This document shows, piece after piece, positions 18,289 to 25,266 of a DNA stretch of 35,064 nucleotides. Source of the stretch: Bacteroides sp. Its GTDB lineage: Bacteria > Bacteroidota > Bacteroidia > Bacteroidales > UBA7960. How positions within the stretch are numbered: position 1 is the stretch's first letter; each line of letters begins with the position of its first letter. The notes below the pieces were generated by a model that worked only from the letters and a program-made list of their open reading frames with translations, was not told the DNA's origin and searched no databases. The position numbers and the translations under genes are program-made. The stretch lies in the NCBI GenBank assembly GCA_036351255.1, contig JAZBOS010000091.1:1-35064 (forward strand), in the 5' to 3' direction.

Positions 18289-19329
18289 ATGGAAAACAGA
18301 CGAAAAACATACCGCCTGAGCCTGATACCGGGAATCCTGCTCCTGGCCCTGATGGTGAATGGACCGGGAGTTGTTCCGTTGAAAGCACAGGACCCGCAGT
18401 TCTCCCAGTTTTATGCGGCACCCCTGTTTATCGCCCCTTCTTTTACGGGCGGTACCGACGGCAGCCGGGTGGTGATGAATTACCGAAACCAGTGGCCCTC
18501 GATTCCCGGGGCTTTTGTTACATACGCATTCTCCTTCGATCATTATTTCCACAACTACCGTAGTGGAGCAGGAATCCTGATCAACCGTGACCAGGCCGGC
18601 ACCGGAAACTTGGCCAATAATACCGCCAGCTTGCTGTATTCTTATAACTTTCAGCTTGACCATCGTTGGACCATGCGTCCCGGGGTGTCTTTCAGCTATT
18701 CCGAGCGTTCGCTCGATTTTTACCGGCTTACCTTTGGCGACCAGCTTAACCTGAATGGGGATCACAATCAAACCACCTTTAACCCTGTGGTGCCTATTGA
18801 ACACATTGGCTATTTTGATGCGGCCGCTTCCGTGATGGCTTATTCAAGAATTGCCTGGGGGGGTGTTACCGTAGATCACCTGATGCGACCCAATCAAACC
18901 ATGGTGGAAGGTCAGAAAAGCAGGGTGCCCATGAAACTCTCCATCTTTGGAGGTTACCGCTTTGATTTCGGGGGCGACTTGATGGGCGACCGGGGTGAAA
19001 GCATTTCCCTTGCCGCGCTTTACCGTAACCAGGGAAAATACAATCAGCTGGACGTCGGAATCTACTGGAGTATTAACCCCATCTCACTCGGAGTTCTTTA
19101 CAGGGGAATACCCATCTTTAACAACCATGTCCACGGACTCTTCAATAACGATGCCGTAGTGGCCATGATTGGCCTGCGAACGAATAATTTCCGCATTGGA
19201 TACAGTTATGATATGACAGTTTCACGACTGATCAACTCTACCGGCGGCTCTCACGAGATTTCCCTGATTTACCACTTTAACCAGGGCCCGCCTAATAAGA
19301 AACCTAAGATGTTACCTTGTCCCGACTAA
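18289..19329 (+). CDS. PorP/SprF-family type IX secretion system outer-membrane protein
   Basis: The 346-residue product has a signal peptide ending near residue 33 (VVPLKAQ) followed by the hallmark DPQFSQFYAAPLFIAPSFTGG segment of the PorP/SprF family. Alternating beta-strand segments then suggest a small outer-membrane beta-barrel (YRNQWPSIPGAF, GAGILINRDQAGTGNL, LGVLYRGIPIF). Length is typical. It lies 48 bases after the PKD/type B protein, so the two are almost certainly one operon. Family knowledge: PorP/SprF paralogues are paired with individual type B-sorted proteins and are needed to attach or secrete them. A partner-specific role for the upstream protein is inferred from that pairing. 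The gene ends at a shared bidirectional terminator. Confidence 0.93.
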   Translation: MENRRKTYRLSLIPGILLLALMVNGPGVVPLKAQDPQFSQFYAAPLFIAPSFTGGTDGSRVVMNYRNQWPSIPGAFVTYAFSFDHYFHNYRSGAGILINRDQAGTGNLANNTASLLYSYNFQLDHRWTMRPGVSFSYSERSLDFYRLTFGDQLNLNGDHNQTTFNPVVPIEHIGYFDAAASVMAYSRIAWGGVTVDHLMRPNQTMVEGQKSRVPMKLSIFGGYRFDFGGDLMGDRGESISLAALYRNQGKYNQLDVGIYWSINPISLGVLYRGIPIFNNHVHGLFNNDAVVAMIGLRTNNFRIGYSYDMTVSRLINSTGGSHEISLIYHFNQGPPNKKPKMLPCPD

Positions 19330-19360
19330 GTTGAATAATCCCCCGGTTTTGTTTTCCATG

Positions 19361-19392
19361 AAAAAGCCCCGGAATCTTCCAGGGCTTTTTTT
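19361..19392. terminator. Bidirectional terminator between converging operons
   Basis: AAAAAGCCC (19361-19369) pairs with GGGCTTTTT (19382-19390) around a 12-base loop, with T runs on both strands. It separates the PorP/SprF gene from the converging small lipoprotein gene and touches the latter's stop codon. Confidence 0.85.
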
Positions 19393-19975
19393 ATTGTGCA
19401 TCATAACGCCATTCGTGAAGCACCTTATCATATTTCAGCCTTTCGTCTGGCCACTGGATGTATTGCTTTTTGCCAAGGTATCCATCAACATTTTCTTTTT
19501 CAACCAGCTCAGAGAAGAGGATTTTCCCGATTTCTTCCAGGGTTTGCGCATCCCCTGCAGGGGTATTGAAGAGTTCTTCAAAGGCGGTAATTTGTCCGTT
19601 GATTATGAGAAACTTTCCCCCTACACCCCTATTGTTCCCCTGTAAATCCCTGGCAGGACGAAGCAGATAATAATAGTGCCATCCCTCTCCGGTTTTATGC
19701 AAAAACAACATCCTGAACTGTTTCGAATATTCTTTATAATAGCTGCGGAAACGGGGCTCAAAACGGGTCTTGCTGGTTGCCCCGCCTGGCTTTACCCCAA
19801 TATAGGTGGCCAGTTCAATGATCAGGCTGTCTCCTTCCTGCCGCGAAAAGTAATTTTCGGGATCATACAGTTCCATCCCTGTGGGCTCAACAGGCTGCTC
19901 TTTCTCCCCCTGCAACCCGCAGGCAGACAATGTAAGGGCTATGATTACCAGGATAAAAAATTGTTGTTTTTGCAT
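19391..19975 (-). CDS. Small lipoprotein of unknown function
   Basis: The 194-residue product has a lipoprotein signal peptide ending in the lipobox LSAC, with Cys19 as the lipidated residue. The start at 19975 is chosen because upstream in-frame codons to 20029 would displace the signal peptide and overlap a terminator. The mature protein is mixed alpha/beta, with LFLHKTGEGWHYYYLLRPARDLQGNNRGVGG as its most distinctive stretch (read as LFLHKTGEGW then HYYYLLRPARD then LQGNNRGVGG). I do not recognise a family. It lies 69 bases downstream of the beta-helix lipoprotein gene with a terminator between, and no promoter of its own is visible. Expression by partial read-through from that gene is therefore possible. 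Confidence 0.75.
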   Translation of the reverse strand: MQKQQFFILVIIALTLSACGLQGEKEQPVEPTGMELYDPENYFSRQEGDSLIIELATYIGVKPGGATSKTRFEPRFRSYYKEYSKQFRMLFLHKTGEGWHYYYLLRPARDLQGNNRGVGGKFLIINGQITAFEELFNTPAGDAQTLEEIGKILFSELVEKENVDGYLGKKQYIQWPDERLKYDKVLHEWRYDAQ

Positions 19976-19993
19976 GGCATTCCTGATTAAAAA

Positions 19994-20027
19994 GCAAAAA
20001 GCCGGGAATGGCTTCCCGACTTTTTGC
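19994..20027 (-). terminator. Rho-independent terminator after the beta-helix lipoprotein gene
   Basis: GCAAAAAGCCGGGAA pairs with TTCCCGACTTTTTGC around TGGC, giving a 15-bp stem with a single G-U pair on the minus strand. The T run is within the stem. It lies between two minus-strand lipoprotein genes and may act as a partial terminator. Confidence 0.75.
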
Positions 20028-20044
20028 AAAGGAAAATATGGTTA

Positions 20045-21823
20045 TTAATAATACTCAACAATGTGGCAGTTCCACTCGCCCCAGCCCTGGGTCCAGTCGG
20101 TATCTCCAAAGGCACCGACAAATGTAACTTTTTCGAAGAAATCGTCGGCTTTTGGCGTGTTGGTCCAGCGGGCGCCGTTCAGCAGCGGGCTGCTTCCGGC
20201 AGGTGTAAATGCAGGTGCTCCCAGTTCAAACGAGGATGCCTGGATGCCAAGGTCTTCCCATTTGCTTACCAAATGGTTATTGAAGTCTTCCGTGCCGAAC
20301 CAGGTCTCATAGGCTTCCTGTCCTCCGGGGAAGTTGGCATGGCTTTTCAGCGCCACTCCTCTTGGATTGTTGGGATGCTGGGCTCCATTGGCAGGAGCGC
20401 CTTCAAAAGCAGTGCCTTCCGAGCCATAACCATTCCCGCCCCAGTGGTTCACCCCGGCAAGGTGAAGGTTGCGGATCTGAAGGTGCCCATCGAGGGCTGC
20501 TTGTCCCGATCCGGCCTTGTCGTCATCAATGTAAAGGCCATTGGGATAACCGGTCATATAACTGTTGTAAATGCTGATGCGCGAATTCCTCCTGAGTTGA
20601 GCAGCGTGCTGGAATTGAAGACTGATGGGGGTCTCGCGGTCTTGTTTTGGGCCAATCATGCTGATATTGGCAAATACACCCGAGGTGAAAGGCTCGGCAG
20701 CGCTTCCCGAACCGTTGTTGTCCACTTCAAAGCCATTCGATCCCGACTGGTCGGCCAGTGCAGCGCCCCTTACAGAAACGGCAAACTGCACCTTACCTGA
20801 AAAGCCCAGGTCCACATCAAAGTCATCGTCCAGGTTACGGTTAGCCACCAGGTATTTGGCATTCACCGTGCCTCCGAACCATTCAAAAGCGTCATCCAGC
20901 CCGTAGGAAGCCATCACATATTCGATGGTCGTTTCCGAACCCACGCTGCCCAATGTCAGGCTGTTGACTTCTTCGTTGGGGTTGATGGGAATCCCGGCAT
21001 ATTCAATACGTACGTAGCGGATCACGCCAGAGTTGTCATTGGGGATATCGCCACCGTGGAAACCACCGTAACCGCCTTCAAGCTCTACAGGCAGCCCGGT
21101 GGAAGCGGTAATGTTGTTGGGCGCACGGCCGCAGATCACCAGCCCGCCCCAGTCTCCCGGCTCACGGAAACCTGGCGCATTCTCAGAGGTCATAACAATG
21201 GGATGTTCTTCCGTACCTTCCGCAAAGATCTGTCCACCCATCTGGACGATCAGGGTGCCCTTAGACTCACGATCGCCAATGATCAGTGTCCCCGGCTCAA
21301 TGTACAGCTTGGCCCCTTCAGGAACCCTTACAAAGCCATTTAAGCGGTAAATCTTGTTGGCAGTCCAGGTCTCGGTCCCGCTGATATTGCCTTCAGGTAC
21401 TTCAACAATGGCTTTGGAAGCCACAGTGACTGAAAAAATCTGGATATCAGAAGGGCGGTCCTTCGTGTCGATGGCGGTGAAGGAAATATTGATCACACTT
21501 CCAATGGGTAGGTTCTCAACGGTGTATTTGTATTCATAGTCAAGGCTGGTTTCCCCGTTGAAAGCTACAGCCGGCTCAGGAACGCCATTCTTAAGGATAT
21601 TCAGCGACTTGATCCCCTCGGGAGCGGTGATCGAAAGCGTGGTGCTGACCTCTTCTCCGGCGGCATTGATGGCCGAAGGCGTACTGAGTGAAATAACAGG
21701 CACCGGCTTGAGCTCTTCATCCTTCTCGCAGGATGACAGGATCAGGCCTGAAAAAACGACCAGGGCCATTATTCCAAAGGTTTTAATGGCCTGGTGAATG
21801 ATCTTGTTTGATTTTCTTTTCAT
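20045..21823 (-). CDS. Surface-type beta-helix lipoprotein, partner of the upstream TonB-dependent receptor
   Basis: The 592-residue product has a lipoprotein signal peptide with lipobox LSSC (Cys32). Residues just after the cysteine read EKDEE, close to the surface lipoprotein export signal QKDDE described in Capnocytophaga, so surface exposure is likely. An Ig-like domain (about 38-135) precedes a right-handed beta-helix-like region (about 140-480: KIYRLNGFVRVPEGAKLYIEPGT, WGGLVICGRAP, IRYVRIEYAGI, LDDAFEWFGGTVNAKYLV; read as separate motifs). Asp-rich turns such as NRNLDDDFDVDLG may bind calcium. Relatives in Bacteroidota are often annotated as hypothetical or, wrongly, as multidrug transporters, and commonly sit beside TonB-dependent receptors; no substrate is established that I can name. 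Its promoter shares a six-unit 11-bp operator array with the TonB receptor gene. Confidence 0.85.
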   Translation of the reverse strand: MKRKSNKIIHQAIKTFGIMALVVFSGLILSSCEKDEELKPVPVISLSTPSAINAAGEEVSTTLSITAPEGIKSLNILKNGVPEPAVAFNGETSLDYEYKYTVENLPIGSVINISFTAIDTKDRPSDIQIFSVTVASKAIVEVPEGNISGTETWTANKIYRLNGFVRVPEGAKLYIEPGTLIIGDRESKGTLIVQMGGQIFAEGTEEHPIVMTSENAPGFREPGDWGGLVICGRAPNNITASTGLPVELEGGYGGFHGGDIPNDNSGVIRYVRIEYAGIPINPNEEVNSLTLGSVGSETTIEYVMASYGLDDAFEWFGGTVNAKYLVANRNLDDDFDVDLGFSGKVQFAVSVRGAALADQSGSNGFEVDNNGSGSAAEPFTSGVFANISMIGPKQDRETPISLQFQHAAQLRRNSRISIYNSYMTGYPNGLYIDDDKAGSGQAALDGHLQIRNLHLAGVNHWGGNGYGSEGTAFEGAPANGAQHPNNPRGVALKSHANFPGGQEAYETWFGTEDFNNHLVSKWEDLGIQASSFELGAPAFTPAGSSPLLNGARWTNTPKADDFFEKVTFVGAFGDTDWTQGWGEWNCHIVEYY

Positions 21824-21872
21824 GTTTCTGATTTATTAAAATGGGTTACAATTTTCCAATTAATTTCTGAAG

Positions 21873-21880
21873 CAAAATTA
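21873..21880 (-). promoter_or_regulatory. Promoter -7 element of the beta-helix lipoprotein gene
   Basis: The minus strand reads TAATTTTG, a full match to TAnnTTTG, 49 bases before the ATG. No -33 TTG is present; the position is taken by an 11-bp-periodic operator array. Confidence 0.6.
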
Positions 21881-21889
21881 TCCCAGGCC

Positions 21890-21950
21890 CGTTAATTCAT
21901 TATTAAGGGTTTATAACCTTTATGTTATGAATACGTTAAGCGAAGGTTAC
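21890..21950 (-). promoter_or_regulatory. Pho-box-like operator array, six hexamers at 11-bp period
   Basis: Read on the minus strand from promoter-proximal to distal, hexamers at 21890, 21901, 21912, 21923, 21934 and 21945 are TTAACG, TTAATA, GTTATA, ATAACA, TTAACG and GTAACC, each followed by 5 bases. The nearest unit is 9 bases upstream of the -7 element. The same layout and the same 9-base gap occur at the TonB receptor promoter. TTAACA direct repeats at 11-bp period are the known form of PhoP and SphR operators; the regulator here is inferred. Confidence 0.65.
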
Positions 21951-22023
21951 CTCCTGAAGATGGTTTCCAATCCCCCGGCTATTCCACATTTGGTTCGTAC
22001 CAGAAAAGGATTTTAAACAAAGA

Positions 22024-22156
22024 TCAGACGTATCTTAGACGTACTTCAGACGTAGTTTAAACGTGTATGCACGTCTGAACTACGTCTGAACTACGTGTTA
22101 ACTACGTCTGAACTACGTCTGAACTACGTGTTAACTACGTCTGAACTACGTCTGAA
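22024..22156. repeat. Long inverted repeat made of 11-bp CTACGTCTGAA-type units
   Basis: Positions 22024-22065 pair with 22070-22111 around a TATG loop (about 42 bp with a handful of mismatches). The right arm continues as seven tandem 11-bp units, 22080-22156, in the order A B A A B A A, where A is CTACGTCTGAA and B is CTACGTGTTAA. A variant A unit precedes them at 22069-22079. The pattern is therefore AAB AAB AA, a 33-bp higher-order repeat. It lies between the TonB receptor gene and the beta-helix lipoprotein gene. Positions 21951-22023 and 22157-22201 hold nothing else I can support. Confidence 0.85.
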
Positions 22157-22201
22157 CCTTGAATCTGACACCTTCCTGAAAAGGTGTGATTTTAAAAAGA
22201 A

Positions 22202-22277
22202 TCCCCTCCGAATCCCATCCCTAATGGTGCCATTTCTTTAGGAAATGGCAAACACAAGGGATGGATCACAGAGGGGA
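22202..22277 (-). terminator. Nested three-stem structured element, probably the TonB receptor gene terminator
   Basis: Three concentric stems are visible: 22202-22208 with 22271-22277 (TCCCCTC), 22215-22222 with 22257-22264 (CCATCCCT/AGGGATGG), and 22228-22236 with 22242-22250 (TGCCATTTC/GAAATGGCA). On the minus strand the outer stem is followed by TTCTTTTT. It starts 16 bases after the TonB receptor stop codon. The function as terminator is inferred; it is larger than an ordinary terminator hairpin and could be a structured 3' end. Confidence 0.5.
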
Positions 22278-22293
22278 AAGGGTTGAAGGGAAC

Positions 22294-25152
22294 CTAAAGT
22301 TTATAGGAAATACCCAGGGAGAAACGTGCACCGGGTTGGAATTTTTGGATGACCTGGTCTTTTTCCATATCAAAAATGCCGTCCTGGTTGGCATCCTGCA
22401 TCAGCACAATGGGTTGGTTGAGCATGTCGCGGACACCGAATTTGAAATCCAGCCTGTTGCCGATGCTTTTCGAAATGGTCAGGTCGATTTGGTTGCGGGG
22501 CATCTCGTAAATGTCGGGATAGCTGTGATAACCGATGATGAATATCCGCTGGCCCACGATGTTGTAAAGCAGGTTGACCATCAGGTCGTGCTTTTCATTC
22601 CGGTAATACAGTCCTGCATTGACAATAAAGGGCGATTGGCCCTGCATCGAGCGGTCAGTGACCTGCTGCCCTTCACCGGCTTTGCCAAGGGTGACATTGC
22701 TTTTGATAACGGCGGCATTGAAAAGGATGCTCAGGTCGTCGATGAAAGGGATCCCGGTGAATCCTTCCAGCGATTTACGAATCTCTGTTTCCACACCCTG
22801 GCTGATGGCGCTCTCTGCATTTTCGTAGCTAAAGGTCTTGATGCCCCCCGATCCGCCGCCGTCAATGAACTTCGACTCGATGGGGTTGATGAAGTATTTA
22901 TAAAACATCCCGAATGAGATGGACTCTCCGGCCGATGGGTAGTATTCCCAACGCACATCGGCATTGTGGATATAGGCGGTCTGCAGGTATTCGTTACCTT
23001 TTTTGACCAGGTTAAAGCTGAAGTCGTAAAAGCCAAAGGGAGCCAGCTCGCGAAACTCGGGCCGGTTAAGGGTCTTCCCGTAGGCTGCCCTTACCAGCAT
23101 TTTACTGTTAAAGTTATAGGTCAGGTTGGCTGAGGGAAGCCAGCTTGTTACGGGATAAATTACATCAATGGGTTGGTTGCTGAGGGAAAAGCTGTGCATG
23201 CTCTGGCGGTTGTTCTCGACCCGTAAGCCACTGATCAGTTTGATCTTCTGGCTGAGGGGGAGGGTGAGCATCGCATAACCTGCTTTCAGGGTATTGAAGG
23301 CCGTGTAAGAGTCGGAGGGGTTGGTTTGTTCGTCGATCTTGATCCCAGTGCTGGTGTTGATGTTTTCGGGCTGGAACAGATAATCGATGCTGCTATCCAG
23401 CAGGTTCTGGTCGAACTGCATGGTATTGGCCCTCACGTAACCAAGGTTCCTTGAGTTGAAAAAACGGTCCTTGTCTTCATAGAAGAACCCCGCACTGAAT
23501 TCAGGGACAAAACCCGGGAAACGATCAAAAGACAGGCGGTGGGTCAGGTTGAGGGATGCGGTAAGGTTGTTTTCCTCCATCTCAGAATAAAACCTGCCAA
23601 GGAAATAGGCTGCTGCGGCTCCAAAGGGAACGTAAAGCGTGGTATGTCCGGTGATGGTGTCGAGGTCGGAACGGTACCTGCGGTAGTCGGGCTCTTCGCG
23701 GAAAGAGTAACCGTAACCGGCAGTCCAGTTCATGGTGGTTTTGCCTTCAAGAAATTCGTGGGAACCCGTCAGCTGACCTGAATAAAGACCCCGGTATATT
23801 TGCTGGAACGAGTGGTTGCTGGCGTTAAAGTTGAAGTCGTAATGCGGCCCCGTTCGAAGCACGTATTCTGAGTTGCTGAGCTGATAAAACTGGTTTTTCA
23901 GTTCAATGGTGTGACCCTTGCCCAATTGAGCCGACCAGTTGTGCATCAGGCTGGTACGGATATTCTGTGCGTTTTTCTCATCATTAAAGCTATAGATAAA
24001 CGACTTGCGCTCCATCTCCAGGTCGTAGGCATTGAAGTCGGCCCGGTCGACATTGTCGACTGACCTGCTGTTGTTGTATGAAACAGCGCTGATATTTCCT
24101 ATTTTAACCCTTCCAAGGTTGAAACTATATCCTCCTGATATATGCAGGCTGTGATTCAAATTGCTGGTCGAACTTTCCGGGACCCAGTTATTGCTCAAGG
24201 CTTGCCCAGCCTGATTTATCGCTTGCTGGTTGTTGGCAATGGCGCGGAGGTTTTCGGGAAAACCGTCTGGCAGCGAATGGGTGTTGTCGTTGAAACCCAG
24301 CCAGTGCCACTTGCCGTTATTCTGGCTCTGGAACTCCCGGAAGCTGGCTTCTGGGTCATAACCGCCGGAATAAGAGACCTGCAGTCCATTCTCATCGGGG
24401 ATGCTTTTGGTATATACCCTGATGACGCCGCCCGCAAAATCACCGGGAAGGTCAGCCGAGGGGCTTTTGTAGATCATGATCCGGTCGACCAGGTTGCTGG
24501 GGATGATATCAAAAGAAAAGGACCGTACATCAGTTTCCATACTGGGAGCGTAAGTCTCGTGCAGCATGCTGGCATTGTAACGCTCGCTCAGCCCGCGTAC
24601 CATTATAAAACGGTTGTCCACCAGGGTGACCCCAGGGATCCTTTTTATCACTGCTGCAGCGTCGCTGTCCTGCGAGCGGCTGATCTGCTGGGCCGAAATA
24701 CCGCTGACTACAAGGTTACTTGTCCTGATGGAGGTAATGAGCGACATTTCGGTGTGCGTAACCCTGCGGGCTGTTACCTGCACCCCTTCAATGTTCATTT
24801 CCCTTTCGACAAGTACCACATTCAGACGGGCATTTTTAGTGGCTTCCACCAACACGCCTTCAATGATGACCGGCTCGTAGGAGATAAAGGAAACCTGTAT
24901 GTTATAGGTTCCAGGACTGAGGTTCTCGATGCGGAAATTGCCGTTGAGATCTGTCGCCGCCCCAATAATGGTTCCTTCAATGATTACATTGGCCCCGATA
25001 ATGGTTTCTCCGGTTTTCTGATCCACAACTTTGCCGCTGATGCTTCCCCGGGTGGGGTCTGCAGATTCGGGTTCAGAAGAATGGGTTGAAGCATGGCCAA
25101 ACAAGGCCGAAAATAAAATTATTGATAAAAGTAACGTCCTGATCCTTAGCAT
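22294..25152 (-). CDS. TonB-dependent outer-membrane receptor with N-terminal CarboxypepD_reg-like domain
   Basis: The 952-residue product has a signal peptide (about residues 1-21) and a CarboxypepD_reg-like domain (about 35-115: GSISGKVVDQKTGETIIGANV, DLNGNFRIENLSPGTYNI). A plug domain follows (about 145-260: DAAAVIKRIPGVTLVDNRFIMVRGL, SERYN, LPGDFAGGVIRVYTK). A beta-barrel fills the rest, with frequent aromatic-ended strands to the final FSLGISYKL. It would import a large or scarce nutrient across the outer membrane with TonB/ExbBD energy. It lacks an adjacent SusD, so it is not a classic SusCD pair; the partner candidate is the downstream beta-helix lipoprotein. Both genes share the 11-bp operator array, which points to common induction. 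Substrate is unknown; phosphate-containing compounds are a guess from the operator only. Confidence 0.95.
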   Translation of the reverse strand: MLRIRTLLLSIILFSALFGHASTHSSEPESADPTRGSISGKVVDQKTGETIIGANVIIEGTIIGAATDLNGNFRIENLSPGTYNIQVSFISYEPVIIEGVLVEATKNARLNVVLVEREMNIEGVQVTARRVTHTEMSLITSIRTSNLVVSGISAQQISRSQDSDAAAVIKRIPGVTLVDNRFIMVRGLSERYNASMLHETYAPSMETDVRSFSFDIIPSNLVDRIMIYKSPSADLPGDFAGGVIRVYTKSIPDENGLQVSYSGGYDPEASFREFQSQNNGKWHWLGFNDNTHSLPDGFPENLRAIANNQQAINQAGQALSNNWVPESSTSNLNHSLHISGGYSFNLGRVKIGNISAVSYNNSRSVDNVDRADFNAYDLEMERKSFIYSFNDEKNAQNIRTSLMHNWSAQLGKGHTIELKNQFYQLSNSEYVLRTGPHYDFNFNASNHSFQQIYRGLYSGQLTGSHEFLEGKTTMNWTAGYGYSFREEPDYRRYRSDLDTITGHTTLYVPFGAAAAYFLGRFYSEMEENNLTASLNLTHRLSFDRFPGFVPEFSAGFFYEDKDRFFNSRNLGYVRANTMQFDQNLLDSSIDYLFQPENINTSTGIKIDEQTNPSDSYTAFNTLKAGYAMLTLPLSQKIKLISGLRVENNRQSMHSFSLSNQPIDVIYPVTSWLPSANLTYNFNSKMLVRAAYGKTLNRPEFRELAPFGFYDFSFNLVKKGNEYLQTAYIHNADVRWEYYPSAGESISFGMFYKYFINPIESKFIDGGGSGGIKTFSYENAESAISQGVETEIRKSLEGFTGIPFIDDLSILFNAAVIKSNVTLGKAGEGQQVTDRSMQGQSPFIVNAGLYYRNEKHDLMVNLLYNIVGQRIFIIGYHSYPDIYEMPRNQIDLTISKSIGNRLDFKFGVRDMLNQPIVLMQDANQDGIFDMEKDQVIQKFQPGARFSLGISYKL

Positions 25153-25177
25153 TTTTGTTTAATTGGTGTTATTTGTA

Positions 25178-25185
25178 CAAAGCTA
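25178..25185 (-). promoter_or_regulatory. Promoter -7 element of the TonB receptor gene
   Basis: The minus strand reads TAGCTTTG, a full match to TAnnTTTG, 25 bases before the ATG at 25152. No -33 TTG is present; operator repeats take its place. Confidence 0.6.
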
Positions 25186-25194
25186 AGGACCATA

Positions 25195-25266
25195 GGTTAC
25201 CAGATTGTTAAATCGCGGTTAACCTTTTGTTAGGGAATCATTAATCTTATGTTAGGTTTTTCTTAA
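25195..25266 (-). promoter_or_regulatory. Pho-box-like operator array, six to seven hexamers at 11-bp period
   Basis: On the minus strand, hexamers at 25195, 25206, 25217, 25228, 25239, 25250 and 25261 read GTAACC, TTAACA, TTAACC, CTAACA, TTAATG, CTAACA and a weaker TTAAGA, with 5 bases between each. The first unit begins 9 bases upstream of the -7 element, exactly as at the beta-helix lipoprotein promoter. The distal units run into the last codons of the asparagine synthetase gene, whose stop is at 25247-25249. The form matches known TTAACA-type Pho operators; binding by such a regulator is inferred. Confidence 0.68.

Noticed and set aside
22080..22156. Possible short CRISPR array
   Set aside because: Units are 11 bp and directly adjacent without spacers, and no cas gene is present.
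22080..22156. Further Pho-box-like array, because unit B contains GTTAAC
   Set aside because: GTTAAC recurs only every 33 bp, the core unit is TACG-based, and no -7 element follows at the 9-bp offset.
24142..25089. A 315-codon plus-strand open frame opposite the TonB receptor
   Set aside because: Antisense shadow of a complete receptor gene with plug and barrel motifs.
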